Source: JACMLX01 sp040384325 (GTDB lineage: Bacteria; Gemmatimonadota; Gemmatimonadetes; Gemmatimonadales; Gemmatimonadaceae). Taken from it: 64,000 bases of DNA. Below are positions 18,332-27,258 of the stretch, in pieces. The translations under genes were made by a program, and so were the position numbers. How positions within the stretch are numbered: position 1 is the stretch's first letter; each line of letters starts with the position of its first letter. Location of the stretch: positions 558,001 through 622,000 of the forward strand of contig JAZKJL010000005.1 of the NCBI GenBank assembly GCA_040384325.1. The letters are read 5' to 3'. The notes beneath the pieces are model-generated. The model was given only the letters and a program-made list of their open reading frames with translations. It had not been told where the DNA came from and did not search any database.

Positions 18332-18843
18332 CAGCGCACTCCTGCAGGCGACGCCTGCGGCAGGCCCACCAGTTCCACCTCGAACACCAGCGTCGCCATG
18401 CGTGGAATCATCGGCGCCGCACCGATGTCGCCGTACCCCAGCTTGGGCGGCACCACCAGGCGACGCTTGCCCCCCACGCGCATGCCGCGCACCCCTTCGT
18501 CCCAGCCACCGATCACCTGACCGATGCCGACCGTGAACCGGAAGGTCTCCTGCCGCTCGCGACTGCTGTCGAACTGCTCGCCGTTCGCCAGCCACCCCGT
18601 GTAATGCACCTCCGCGGTGGACATCGAATCCGCCACCGGACCCGTCCCCACCACGATGTCGTGCACGTACAGCCCGCTCGGCCGGCGCTCGGTGGTGTCG
18701 AGGGTCACCTGCAGCGCCGGTGCGTAGGTCAGGTCTTCGGGTTGCCCGGAGAGTTGTGGCGTCGGTGGTGGCGCTTCCCTGCAGGCAGCGATCAATGCGG
18801 CAGCCACCACGGCGCGCCAGGGAATCCGGGAGAGAATCAGCAT
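18331..18843 (-). CDS. Lipoprotein FKBP-type peptidyl-prolyl isomerase
   Basis: A 170-residue protein that would fold proteins at the cell envelope. The signal sequence MLILSRIPWRAVVAAALIAAC ends in a lipobox (LIAAC), so it is probably lipid-anchored. The FKBP fold follows: VHYTGWLANGEQFDSS, then GQVIGGWDEGVRGMRVGG and VPPKLGYGD, with the family's active-site aromatic and acidic residues in place. ATG 18843 is preferred over the upstream start because it yields a clean signal peptide. It is divergent from the PLP enzyme gene 54 bases away. Confidence 0.92.
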   Translation of the reverse strand: MLILSRIPWRAVVAAALIAACREAPPPTPQLSGQPEDLTYAPALQVTLDTTERRPSGLYVHDIVVGTGPVADSMSTAEVHYTGWLANGEQFDSSRERQETFRFTVGIGQVIGGWDEGVRGMRVGGKRRLVVPPKLGYGDIGAAPMIPRMATLVFEVELVGLPQASPAGVR

Positions 18844-18897
18844 GGCAGAATGATAAATGCCTTGCCCCATGCCGCGACGTCTCGCACGTTAGCTGAT

Positions 18898-20022
18898 ATG
18901 CCCTATGGATTCGCCGACATCGAGACGCCGGTCCCGCTGGTCGATCTCGATCGCCTGGCCGTGAACCTGGATCGCATGGCCGCTTACGCCGCCCTGCATC
19001 AGCTAGCGCTCCGTCCGCACGTCAAGACGCACAAGTCCAGTCGCATCGCCGCCGAGCAGATGCGGCTTGGCGCGGTGGGGCTGACCTGCGCCACGCCGCG
19101 TGAGCTGCAGGTGATGGGCGAGGTCACCGACGACGTCTTCCTCGCCCACCCGCCGCTCGGCGCGAAGATCCGCCGCGTGCTCACCTTCGCGCAGGACGTG
19201 CAGCTGCGTGTCTCGCTCGACTCGCACGCCGCCGTGGAGGAACTCGGCGCCGCCTGCCGCCAGCGCGACATGACCGTCGACGTGCTGGTGGAGGTGGACT
19301 TCGGCATGAAGCGCATGGGCGTGTCCGATCCCAGCGATGCGGTGCGGCTGGCGGGCGCGATCCGGCGACAGCCAGGACTGCGCTATCGCGGCATCTGCTT
19401 CTATCCCGGCCATATCCGGCAGCCGGTCACGCAGCAGGACGGCCTGATCGAGGCGCTCTGCGGCGACCTGCACACCGTGCTCGATTCACTGGAGCATGCC
19501 GGGCTGCAGGCCGAGGTGGTGAGTGGTGGCTCGACACCGGCGGCATTCCGGATGCACCTCATTCCGGGCCTCACCGAGATCCGTCCGGGCACCTACGTCT
19601 TCAATGACCGCGACACCTTCTCGATGGGGGCCTGCGCCTGGGAGGATTGCGCGCTGACCGTCCTCGCGACCGTGATCAGCGATGCGGTGCCGGGGCAGGT
19701 GGTGATCGACGCTGGCGCGAAGGCGCTGGGTCGTGAGCCCATTCGTGCGGCCGAAGGCGGCGGCTACGGCGCGGTGCTCGACCACCCCGAGGTCAGCGTG
19801 TCACGCATGAGCGAGGAGCATGGCATCCTCGACCTCAGCGACTCGCTCTGGCGACCGCGTGTCGGCGATCAGGTGCGGGTGGTGCCCAATCACGCCTGCA
19901 TCGTGACGCACCTCTTCGATGCCATGCTCGGCATACGCGGCGACATCGTCGAGACGTGGTGGCACGTCGGTGCGCGCGGCCGCCACAGCCCGGAACTGGC
20001 GCCGGCCCCGCTCTCGATCTGA
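18898..20022 (+). CDS. D-threonine aldolase / D-serine dehydratase-like PLP enzyme
   Basis: A 374-residue fold-III PLP enzyme. The cofactor Lys lies in RPHVKTHKS near residue 42, and the C-terminal beta domain has VPNHACIVTHLFD, whose His and Cys are the metal ligands of D-threonine aldolase and D-serine dehydratase relatives. It probably cleaves or deaminates a D-hydroxy-amino acid in the cytoplasm. The open frame extends far upstream antisense to FKBP/DinB; ATG 18898 starts the conserved sequence. The substrate cannot be fixed from sequence. Confidence 0.88.
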   Translation: MPYGFADIETPVPLVDLDRLAVNLDRMAAYAALHQLALRPHVKTHKSSRIAAEQMRLGAVGLTCATPRELQVMGEVTDDVFLAHPPLGAKIRRVLTFAQDVQLRVSLDSHAAVEELGAACRQRDMTVDVLVEVDFGMKRMGVSDPSDAVRLAGAIRRQPGLRYRGICFYPGHIRQPVTQQDGLIEALCGDLHTVLDSLEHAGLQAEVVSGGSTPAAFRMHLIPGLTEIRPGTYVFNDRDTFSMGACAWEDCALTVLATVISDAVPGQVVIDAGAKALGREPIRAAEGGGYGAVLDHPEVSVSRMSEEHGILDLSDSLWRPRVGDQVRVVPNHACIVTHLFDAMLGIRGDIVETWWHVGARGRHSPELAPAPLSI

Positions 20023-20081
20023 CGTCGATTCCTCGGCACTGACCGCGCCGGTCGGCAGCGGCCAGTGCGCAGGCGTGCAGG

Positions 20082-20438
20082 CTATGGCTGCTTCCAGCGC
20101 GCGGCGTCGTTGTCCGGCTCCACGAACACGGCCGTGCCGTAGCAGAGCACCTCGCTCACGCCGTTCATGATCTCGGTCGCGTCGTAGCGCACGCCGATCA
20201 CGGCGTTCGCTCCGAGGTGCCCGGCATGGCTCACCATCATGTCGAACGCATCGCCGCGCGTCTGCTCGCAGAGGCGCGTGAACGCCGTGATGTTGCCGCC
20301 GACCAGTGTCTGCAACGAGCCGCCGATGGTGCCGAAGATCGATCGCGACCGCACGATGATCCCGCGCACGATCCCCAGCGTCTTCGTCACGCGATACCCC
20401 TCGATCGTGAACGCCGTCGTCGTCATCTCATGAACCAT
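20082..20438 (-). CDS. YbjQ/UPF0145-family protein
   Basis: A 118-residue member of the YbjQ family. FTIEGYRVTKTLGIVRGIIV opens the domain, and the conserved GANAVIGVRYD with C-terminal VLCYGTAV closes it. The family forms pentameric dodecin-like assemblies and is sometimes called heavy-metal-binding; its role is not firmly known. Start at 20438 (GAGG upstream) or the inner ATG at 20426. It is a single gene. Confidence 0.88.
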   Translation of the reverse strand: MVHEMTTTAFTIEGYRVTKTLGIVRGIIVRSRSIFGTIGGSLQTLVGGNITAFTRLCEQTRGDAFDMMVSHAGHLGANAVIGVRYDATEIMNGVSEVLCYGTAVFVEPDNDAARWKQP

Positions 20439-20655
20439 CGAAGCCTCGTGACTGGAAGGAAGTCGCGCACCGCCGTCCGTGCCCTGACACCGCCATCAGC
20501 ATAACGCAGCGCCGCGAAACGTGCCAAAGCTACCGAAGGCGTCCGCGCTCGGCCGCAACATGATCACCTACGACGCGAGACACCACGAATCAGGTCACCG
20601 ACGTCACCAAATCGAAAGCATTGTGTCAAGAGAGTGACCTCGCACCCCGCAACGC

Positions 20656-20760
20656 TTCTCTGCGGCCGTTCAGTTCTGCGGCTGTGCCGTTCTGCGATCT
20701 GCCGTGCCGTTCTGCGATCTGCCGTGCCGTTCTGCGATCTGCTGTGCAGTCACTGCGGTA
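20656..20760. repeat. Dispersed repeat with three exact 20-bp tandem units
   Basis: Three near-identical 20-bp units (20681-20700, 20701-20720, 20721-20740), the last two being GCCGTGCCGTTCTGCGATCT, are framed by partial copies of the CTGCGGCTGTGC repeat. The rest of the 387-base gap (20439-20655) shows no gene. It is the only place in the window where this repeat family has expanded in tandem. Confidence 0.85.
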
Positions 20761-20825
20761 ACCCGAACGACAGTGCAGGTCAACGGATCACCATATCCTG
20801 AGACACAGCGACACGGACCATATGT

Positions 20826-22613
20826 TTGCCGATCGGGTCTGGACTCGGAATGCGATCAAGTCGCACCCGCGGCGCGCCGAAACTCCTCACCACAGTGACA
20901 CACCTCACCCGACCGCGCCGCCCGACGCCAAGGCACACCGGAATCGCCGAGGCGTATCGCCCCGCCGCCGGGGTGACGCCGCTGCACGGCGTGGTCGCCT
21001 CGGAGTCGGGGCGCCCGGACGGCGTCGCTGTCTACGACGCGCTGGGCGACGTCGTCTGCATCACCACCGTCGACGGCACGCTGCGCTTCCTCAATCGCGC
21101 GGGCCAGGACCTGCTTGGCTACGTGGACGACACGGCACTGGTGGGATGTATCCTGCCCATCCACACGCCCGACGCCCGCGCCCTGCTCCTCGAGGAAGGG
21201 ATCCCGGCCGCCCTCCGCGCCGGACGCACCGGAGGCGACACCGCCCTGCAGGCCGCCGACGGCCGCGTGTTCCCCGCCGCGCAGACCGTGATCGTCACCC
21301 CTGCGCAGGGCGACTCGCCGGCCACGCTGACGATCGTCATCCGCGAGGTGAGCATCGAACGCCACGTCTCGCGACAGGTGGCCGAGAGCCAGCGGTTGTT
21401 CGAGATGATCGCCCGCACCGCGCCCGACGTCATTTACCTCTACGACCCGGCCGAGCAGCGGGTGGTCTGGATGAATCGCTGCCCGCACGCCTACCTCGGC
21501 GGCGAGGAGCGCGACGCCCGCACCATCAGCCGGCGCGAGATGTTCCGGCTCGTGCACCGCGACGACCTGCAGCAGTTGCGCTCGGACGCGGCGCGGATCG
21601 CATCCGCCTACGGCGACGGCGACACCGTCACCAGCGAGGTGCGCTTCCGCACCAGCGGCGGCACGTGGCGCTGGATCCAGACCCGCGCCAGCGTCTTCAG
21701 CCGCCGCGAAACCGGCCTGCCGCTGCTCATCCTCGGCATCGCCACCGACGTCAGCGCGCAGAAGAAGGCCGAACTGCGCTTGCTGGCCGCGCGCGATGCG
21801 GCCGAACGATCCAACGAGGACAAGCACGCCTTCCTCACCCGCCTCAGTGCCGAGCTGCACCGCTCCATCGATTCGGTGCTCGGCCTGCTGGCCGAGGTGC
21901 GTGACGACCGGGACGGCCGGCTGACGATCCGTGACCTCGAGCAGCTGTCGGCCGCCACCGAGTGCGCCATCCACATGCGGCGCACCGTCTCCGACGTCAC
22001 CGATTTCACGCGCATCGAGGCGGGCGAGGTCCCGGTGCATCAGGCACCGTGCGACGTGATCGCGCTGCTCCGCGAGACCGTCGCAGCATTCAGCATGCAC
22101 CCCGGAGTTGCCAGCGCTCCCGTCGCGCTGCAACTGCCGGCGCAGGCGCTGCCCTCGCTGGCCGACCGGGCCAGACTTCGGCAGGCCCTCACCCACCTGC
22201 TGGCGCACTCCCTCGCCTCCGCCGGTGACGCCGAGGTGACCGTGCGCCTGAGAACCGACGAGGTGTCGGGAGTACCGATTGCGATCGAGATCGACCGGCC
22301 CAGCCCCTCGTCCGATTCCGGGGACCCGGACGAACTCTTCGTGCCGTTCCGCGCGCCTCGACCCGCGGCCGGCGATGTGCACCGGGATCTGGGCGGAACC
22401 GGACTCGGCCTGGCCTTGACTCGGGCGATCTGTGAGATGATCGGCTGCACGCTGGAGCTGGTCACGATCGACGGACGGGCCGGATCCGCCTTCCGGATCA
22501 CGCTCCCGGTGCCCTCGCGCGCTGCGCTGCTGGCCGCCGCATTTCCCGCTACCGAGGCCGGCGAGGGTGACCGGAATGTGTCCGAGGGAAGAAAGGTCAT
22601 ACCTTTGGTGTAG
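20826..22613 (+). CDS. Double-PAS histidine kinase with degenerate ATP-binding motifs
   Basis: A soluble protein of about 590 residues without a clear membrane segment. Two PAS domains (GDVVCITTVDGTLRFLNRAG near 75 and DVIYLYDPAEQRVVWMN near 205, with PAC-type WRWIQTRASVF) precede a HisKA helix, RLSAELHRSIDSVLGLL, with the phosphoacceptor His near 350. The ATPase domain keeps the G2 box GGTGLGLALTRAICEMIG, but the N-box Asn is replaced (THLLAHSL) and the G1 DxGxG is absent. It may act as a phosphatase or sensor rather than a kinase. The start codon is uncertain (TTG 20826 or GTG 20895). No response regulator is adjacent. Confidence 0.8.
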   Translation: MPIGSGLGMRSSRTRGAPKLLTTVTHLTRPRRPTPRHTGIAEAYRPAAGVTPLHGVVASESGRPDGVAVYDALGDVVCITTVDGTLRFLNRAGQDLLGYVDDTALVGCILPIHTPDARALLLEEGIPAALRAGRTGGDTALQAADGRVFPAAQTVIVTPAQGDSPATLTIVIREVSIERHVSRQVAESQRLFEMIARTAPDVIYLYDPAEQRVVWMNRCPHAYLGGEERDARTISRREMFRLVHRDDLQQLRSDAARIASAYGDGDTVTSEVRFRTSGGTWRWIQTRASVFSRRETGLPLLILGIATDVSAQKKAELRLLAARDAAERSNEDKHAFLTRLSAELHRSIDSVLGLLAEVRDDRDGRLTIRDLEQLSAATECAIHMRRTVSDVTDFTRIEAGEVPVHQAPCDVIALLRETVAAFSMHPGVASAPVALQLPAQALPSLADRARLRQALTHLLAHSLASAGDAEVTVRLRTDEVSGVPIAIEIDRPSPSSDSGDPDELFVPFRAPRPAAGDVHRDLGGTGLGLALTRAICEMIGCTLELVTIDGRAGSAFRITLPVPSRAALLAAAFPATEAGEGDRNVSEGRKVIPLV

Positions 22614-22670
22614 CCATGGTCGGACCCCGGCGCTCGCCGGTCAGCGACCCCTGTTCTACATCAACTGGAC

Positions 22671-23309
22671 ATGCCCATGCTCTTTCGTGCCCTCGCCTCA
22701 GTCGCCGTCGTCGGTGCCGTGATCGCGGCCCCGGTGGCTTTCGACACCGCCGAGCCGCTCACCGCCGCCGCGCCGGTCGCCATGACGACCTTCAACATCG
22801 ATCAGTCGCACTCGCAGATGCAGTTCAAGGTGCGTCACCTTGGGGTGAGCACCGTGATCGGCCGCTTCGCCACCTTCGCCGGCACCTTCCAGCTCGACCC
22901 GGCCACCGGCACCGCGGGCGCGGCCAACCTGTCCATCGACGTGGCCAGCGTCAGCACCGGCAACGACCGTCGCGACACGCACCTCAAGTCGGCCGACTTC
23001 TTCGCCGCCGACAGCTTCCCAAAGATCACGTTCGTCTCGACCGGCATCCAGAAGCTCGCCACCAACAAGTACAAGGTGTCGGGTAACCTGACGATGCGCG
23101 GCGTGACCAAGCCGGTGGTGCTGGATGCCGAGCTGGCCGGTGCCCGTCAGACCGCCGAAGGCTGGATCGCTGGCGTCAACCTCACCGGCACCGTCAAGCG
23201 CAAGGAATACGGCCTGATGTGGGACCGCATCACCGAAGGCGTTGCCGTCGTCAGCGACGACATCACGCTCGACATCGGTGTCGAGGCGAAGTCGGCCAAG
23301 CAGCCGTAA
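22671..23309 (+). CDS. Secreted YceI-family lipid-binding protein
   Basis: A 212-residue protein. The first 20-odd residues form a signal peptide, so it is exported. The YceI lipocalin-like barrel follows: FNIDQSHSQMQFKVRHLGV, then GTFQLDP and the late GVTKPVVLDAEL and RKEYGLMWD motifs. Relatives bind isoprenoid lipids in the periplasm and are induced by stress or base. A strong terminator follows at 23325. Monocistronic. Confidence 0.92.
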   Translation: MPMLFRALASVAVVGAVIAAPVAFDTAEPLTAAAPVAMTTFNIDQSHSQMQFKVRHLGVSTVIGRFATFAGTFQLDPATGTAGAANLSIDVASVSTGNDRRDTHLKSADFFAADSFPKITFVSTGIQKLATNKYKVSGNLTMRGVTKPVVLDAELAGARQTAEGWIAGVNLTGTVKRKEYGLMWDRITEGVAVVSDDITLDIGVEAKSAKQP

Positions 23310-23324
23310 TCGTCGCGCGATCGA

Positions 23325-23364
23325 ACAGGCCGGTGTCACTCACGTGACACCGGCCTGTTTTTTT
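23325..23364 (+). terminator. Intrinsic terminator of the YceI gene
   Basis: A perfect 15-bp stem (ACAGGCCGGTGTCAC at 23325-23339 and its complement at 23344-23358) with a 4-base loop is followed by seven T residues. It lies 15 bases after the YceI stop and abuts the 3' end of the convergent phosphotransferase gene. Confidence 0.95.
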
Positions 23365-23365
23365 G

Positions 23366-24448
23366 TCATTGCGCCGAGAGCGAGTCCTGCTCGATCGCCG
23401 TGCGCGCCGTCTGCATCAGCAGTCCCGCCATGCCGCCGAGGAACGCGAATCGGGCATCGCTGGTCAGCCCCGCAGCATACCGCGCGTAGAGCTGGAGCAC
23501 GATCACCGCCACCTTCGACAACCCGAAGGCGTACCAATACACCGGCTCCGCCACCGGCACGCCGCATCTGTCCCCATATCGCGCCACCACCTCGGCGCGA
23601 GTCAGGCACCCGGGCGCGTTGGTGACGCCCAGTGCCAGCGCCTGCAGCATCGGTGCATCGTCGGCCTGCACCCAGTAGCCGAGCGCAGTCGCGAGGTCGA
23701 AGCGAGGATCGCCGACGGTGGCCATCTCCCAGTCCAGCACCGCGCGGATGGAGTCCGGATCGTCCCGATCGACCAGTAGGTTGTCGAACTTCCAGTCGTT
23801 GTGCAGCAGCACCGGCGGCAGCGGTGCCGGCAGGTGCTCGGCCAGCCAGGCGAATACCAAGTCGGCATCGACGCTCGGCACATCGGTCGTCAGCGCCGCG
23901 CGCCAGCGTGTGTGCCAGTTCTGCACCTGCCTTGCGCCGTATCCCGCCACGCGCGCCGCGTCGAACAATGGCGTCTGCTCCACCGGTAGCGCGTGCAGTG
24001 CCGCCAGGGCATCGACGCACGATTCGCTCATGCGACGCATCACCGCCGGCTCATGCAGCGCCGGGGCATCGTCCAGCGTTCGCACCGCCACGCCCGGCAC
24101 CAGCGACATCAGGAAGAAGGTCCCACCGATCACCGACTCGTCGTCGCAGAGCGCGATCGGCTGCGGCACCGGCACCGGTGACCCGTGGACGGCCGAGAGC
24201 ACGCGGAACTCCCGACGCATGTCGTGCGCGCCGCGATCGGCCTTCACCCCGACCGGCGCGCGGCGGAGGATCACGTGCCGCGCCGTGTCACCATCCACGA
24301 TCCTCACGTCGAAGGTCAGGTTCGAATAGCCACCTCCGACGCGCGTGGCGGTGAGCATCGTGTCGCCGTGCACGTCGAGCGACGGCACGTTGGCCTGCAT
24401 CCAGTCACGCAGTCGATCCGGGTCCACCTCTTCCGTCGCCGCCGTCAC
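23366..24448 (-). CDS. APH-fold kinase, ACAD10/11 kinase-domain-like
   Basis: A 360-residue aminoglycoside-phosphotransferase-fold protein. GGYSNLTFDV is the ATP-loop analogue, LLHNDWKFDNLLV the catalytic loop (HxDxxxxN pattern) and AVLDWEMATVGDPRFDLA the metal-binding DWE segment. This subfamily occurs with acyl-CoA dehydrogenases; in animals ACAD10/ACAD11 carry both domains in one chain, and in Pseudomonas an lva-type kinase phosphorylates 4-hydroxyacyl-CoA. GTG 24448 overlaps the ACAD stop by four bases. The role in 4-hydroxyacyl-CoA phosphorylation is inference from context. Confidence 0.87.
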   Translation of the reverse strand: MTAATEEVDPDRLRDWMQANVPSLDVHGDTMLTATRVGGGYSNLTFDVRIVDGDTARHVILRRAPVGVKADRGAHDMRREFRVLSAVHGSPVPVPQPIALCDDESVIGGTFFLMSLVPGVAVRTLDDAPALHEPAVMRRMSESCVDALAALHALPVEQTPLFDAARVAGYGARQVQNWHTRWRAALTTDVPSVDADLVFAWLAEHLPAPLPPVLLHNDWKFDNLLVDRDDPDSIRAVLDWEMATVGDPRFDLATALGYWVQADDAPMLQALALGVTNAPGCLTRAEVVARYGDRCGVPVAEPVYWYAFGLSKVAVIVLQLYARYAAGLTSDARFAFLGGMAGLLMQTARTAIEQDSLSAQ

Positions 24449-25635
24449 GATGCGGCGTACCGTTTCAGGATCGCGCGTCCCAGTGACTGCTTGTGCACCT
24501 CGTCGGGCCCATCGTAGATGCGTGCCCCACGCTCGTGCGCCCACCAGAGCGCCAGCGGTGTCGCATCGGTCAGGCCCATCGCGCCGTGCACCTGGATGGC
24601 GCGGTCGAGCACGCGCTGCAGCACGGCCGCGGTGTGGAACTTGATCGCGGCGATCTGTTCACGCGCCCCGCTCGCTCCGCGCGCTTCGAGCGCCGCCGCA
24701 GCCTCCAGCACCAGGAGCCGCGCCGAGTCGATCTCGGCCCGTGATTCCGCCACCCAGTGCTGGATCGTCTCGCGGCGCGCCAGCGGTTCCCCCGGCGAGA
24801 GCTCTCGCGTCACCGCGCGTCGGCACATCAGGTCGAATGCGCGCTCGCAGATGCCGATCCAGCGCATGCAGTGATGCACCCGTCCCGGCCCAAGCCGAGC
24901 CTGCGCCAGCTCGAAGCCCTGTCCTTCGCCACCGATGCGATTGCCCACCGGCACCCGCACGCCATCGAAGCGCACCTCGGCATGCGAGTGATGGTCACCG
25001 CCCCGTTCACCCATCACGTTGATGTTCTGCACGATCGAGAAGCCCGGCGTGTCCATCGGCACCAGGATCATCGACGCGCGGCGGTGCGGTGCGGCAGCAG
25101 GATCGGTGACCGCCATCACGATCGTGAACGACGCACCATCGGCGCCGGTGGTGAACCACTTGTGTCCAGTGATCAGGTAGTCGTCCCCATCGCGCACCGC
25201 GGTGGTGGACATCCAGACCGGGTTCGAGCCCGCATGCTCCGGCTCCGTCATGGCGAAGCAGCTGCGGATGTCGCCGTGCATCAGCGGCTCCAGCCACCGT
25301 GACTGCAGCGCCTCACCGGCGTGCGTGTGCATCAGCTCCGTGTTGCCGATGTCCGGCGCCTGGCAGTTGCAGAGCCAGTGCCCGATGGGCGAGCGGCCGA
25401 GCGCCTCGCTGACGCGCGCGAATTCCACCAATGTCAGGCCGAGGCCACCGTGCGACGGCGGCAGGTGTGGTGCCCACACGCCCTGTCGTTTCACCTCCGC
25501 GCGCAGCGCCTGCAGTTGCGGCAATGCGGCCTTCCATCCGTCGCGCAGCATCGTCGCTTCGGCCGCCATGCCGGCGTCGCCCTCGAACAGCGCGCGCAGC
25601 GTGGCCACCAGCGCGTCCACGTCGGGACGTCTCAT
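24445..25635 (-). CDS. Acyl-CoA dehydrogenase (ACAD10/11-like)
   Basis: A 396-residue flavoprotein. The segment CFAMTEPEHAGSNP and ITGHKWFTTGADG match the FAD-contact motifs of the family, and the C-terminal VHGAMGLTDATPLALWW is typical of ACAD11-type members. It would oxidise or eliminate a (phospho)acyl-CoA. It is the middle gene of a tightly coupled operon: its ATG overlaps the SDR stop (ATGA) and its stop overlaps the kinase start. The C-terminus RAILKRYAAS is complete. Confidence 0.92.
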   Translation of the reverse strand: MRRPDVDALVATLRALFEGDAGMAAEATMLRDGWKAALPQLQALRAEVKRQGVWAPHLPPSHGGLGLTLVEFARVSEALGRSPIGHWLCNCQAPDIGNTELMHTHAGEALQSRWLEPLMHGDIRSCFAMTEPEHAGSNPVWMSTTAVRDGDDYLITGHKWFTTGADGASFTIVMAVTDPAAAPHRRASMILVPMDTPGFSIVQNINVMGERGGDHHSHAEVRFDGVRVPVGNRIGGEGQGFELAQARLGPGRVHHCMRWIGICERAFDLMCRRAVTRELSPGEPLARRETIQHWVAESRAEIDSARLLVLEAAAALEARGASGAREQIAAIKFHTAAVLQRVLDRAIQVHGAMGLTDATPLALWWAHERGARIYDGPDEVHKQSLGRAILKRYAAS

Positions 25636-26405
25636 GCCAGGTAGCCCCCATCCACGGTGAACGTCCCGCCGGTGGTGAAGCGTGCCGCGTCGCTGACGAG
25701 GTACAGCGCGAGGGCGGCGATGTCGTCACCGTCGCCGATGCGCTTGATCGGCTGCTCGCGCATCATGTGCTGCAGCGTGCGCTCGTCGGACCAGAGGGCG
25801 GAGCTGAAGTCGGTCTTGATCAGTCCCGGGCAGATGGCATTCACGGTGATGCCGTCGGCGCCCCATTCCTTGGCCAGTACCTGCGTGAGGCTGAGCAGCG
25901 CCGCCTTGCTCACGCTGTAGATGCCGAGGCCCTGTTCTGGCCGTCGGCCGCCGATGCTCGACATGTTGATGATCGAGCCGCCACCCCGCTGCTGCATGAA
26001 CGGCCGCGCCGCCTTCGCCAGCTCGAACGGCGCCTGCAGGTTGACGTTCATGATCTTGGTGAAGATCTCCGGCGTGGCCAGCTCCACCGGACCGTAGATC
26101 GGGTTCGCGGCGGCGTTGTTGACGAGGATGTCGAGCCCGCCGTACATGGCCGCGGCCGCCTCGATCAGCGCCGGTGCCTTCTCCGGCCAGCCCGCATTCA
26201 TCGGCAGCGCCTGCGCCGCATGTCCCGCGTCGATGATCGACGCCACGGCGGCCGTCAGCGCCTCCGGCTTGCGTGCGTTGAGGATCACGTTGGCGCCCGC
26301 CCGCGCGAACGTCTGCGCGATCGCGAGGCCGATGCCACGCGACGCGCCGGTGATCAGCGCCGTCTTGCCGGCGAGGGAGAACATCGCGTCGGGAGCTGCG
26401 GTCAT
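25632..26405 (-). CDS. Short-chain dehydrogenase/reductase
   Basis: A 257-residue classical SDR. It shows the NAD(P) motif TGASRGIG, NNAA at position about 95, the catalytic Ser of INMSSIGG, the YSVSK Tyr/Lys pair and the PGLIKTDF loop. It ends in the common GGTFTVDGGYLA. First gene of the operon with ACAD and the APH-fold kinase, so it probably oxidises a hydroxyacyl intermediate in the same fatty- or keto-acid pathway. Confidence 0.93.
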   Translation of the reverse strand: MTAAPDAMFSLAGKTALITGASRGIGLAIAQTFARAGANVILNARKPEALTAAVASIIDAGHAAQALPMNAGWPEKAPALIEAAAAMYGGLDILVNNAAANPIYGPVELATPEIFTKIMNVNLQAPFELAKAARPFMQQRGGGSIINMSSIGGRRPEQGLGIYSVSKAALLSLTQVLAKEWGADGITVNAICPGLIKTDFSSALWSDERTLQHMMREQPIKRIGDGDDIAALALYLVSDAARFTTGGTFTVDGGYLA

Positions 26406-26507
26406 GGTGACGGGCGGTGTGACGGGCGAGCGCGGTGACGGATCGGACGGACGCCCCTACAATACTCGGTGCATCGTACGCCGCCGACCGTCCAACCGCT
26501 GACACCG

Positions 26508-26984
26508 ATGACTGCACACCACTTCCGCGTTCCGTTGCTCGCCGCGATGTCGGCGCTGCTTGCTGCCACCGCACACGCGCAGGTCACGCGCAGCGCACCC
26601 ACCTCACTGCCGCCCACCGGTGGCCGCTATTCTCACGTCGTCAGCACCGACCTGCCGCCCGGCAGCCGACTGGTGGTGATCGCGGGGCAGGTCGGCGCCG
26701 ACTCCACCGGTCGCATCGTGGCCGGTGACGCCGCAGCACAGATGCGCCTCGCCTACGACAACCTCGATCGCGCGCTGCAGGCCGCCGGTGCCACGTGGGA
26801 CGACGTGGTGAAGACCACCACCATCCTCACCCGCGCCACCGACATCGCCGTCCTGCGCGAGGTCCGCGCCGCACGCTTCGCCAACCGCACCGTGCCCACC
26901 AACACGCTGCTGGTGGTCCAGGCCCTGTACGACCCCGCGGTGGTATTCGAAGTAGAAGCCATGGCGGTGGTCCGCCCGCGCTGA
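26508..26984 (+). CDS. Exported RidA-family protein
   Basis: A 158-residue protein with a signal peptide (about residues 1-25, cleaved near AHAQ), followed by a RidA/YjgF fold: VIAGQVGADSTGRIV, then the AAQMRLAYDNLDRALQAAG helix and VPTNTLLVVQAL. Cytoplasmic RidA hydrolyses reactive enamines. The usual active-site Arg of the conserved loop is replaced by Thr (VPTNTL in place of the RxxV pattern), so enamine deaminase activity is doubtful. The start at ATG 26508 gives the signal peptide. Confidence 0.87.
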   Translation: MTAHHFRVPLLAAMSALLAATAHAQVTRSAPTSLPPTGGRYSHVVSTDLPPGSRLVVIAGQVGADSTGRIVAGDAAAQMRLAYDNLDRALQAAGATWDDVVKTTTILTRATDIAVLREVRAARFANRTVPTNTLLVVQALYDPAVVFEVEAMAVVRPR

Positions 26985-27077
26985 GGCGCTCCGCGAGCGC
27001 CGTGCGGTTGAGCGCTCACACTGCAAGGGTGCCCGATGGCTCGCAGAGCGATCCGATCGCGCGCCGCCGTTCACAAG

Positions 27078-27102
27078 AAAAAAGGCCCCATATTCGGGAG
27101 CC
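27078..27102 (-). terminator. Second minus-strand terminator
   Basis: On the minus strand GGCTCCC pairs with GGGGCC around a 7-base loop, followed by six T residues. It lies 157 bases after the tRNA gene and could be a back-up terminator for it. Confidence 0.6.
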
Positions 27103-27122
27103 GAGCGCCAATCACATACGGA

Positions 27123-27162
27123 GCCCCCCGCGTCCCCCCGCGCCCCCCGCGTGAACATTTTT
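27123..27162. repeat. Dispersed repeat ending CCCCGCGTGAACATTTTT
   Basis: An 18-base string (CCCCGCGTGAACATTTTT, 27145-27162) occurs again exactly at 32468-32485, preceded in both places by runs of CCCGCGTCC and CCGCG. It lies between the two tRNA terminators. Confidence 0.75.
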
Positions 27163-27207
27163 CGGTAAGACGCGCAGGAGCAGCGCCGCCGCCAGGCGTC
27201 CAGAAAC

Positions 27208-27239
27208 AGAAAAGCACCCGGCAGAACGTCCGGGTGCTT
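27208..27239 (-). terminator. Intrinsic terminator of tRNA-Cys
   Basis: On the minus strand a perfect 10-bp stem (AAGCACCCGG and CCGGGTGCTT) with an 8-base loop is followed by TTTTCTG. It is 19 bases downstream of the tRNA 3' end. Confidence 0.9.
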
Positions 27240-27258
27240 CGTCTGGAATGCCTGCGAG

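Noticed and set aside
20822..21904. Long plus-strand frame of 360 codons inside the PAS kinase
   Set aside because: Arg/Pro-rich shadow in the +1 frame of the kinase gene, with no domain and no ribosome site of its own.
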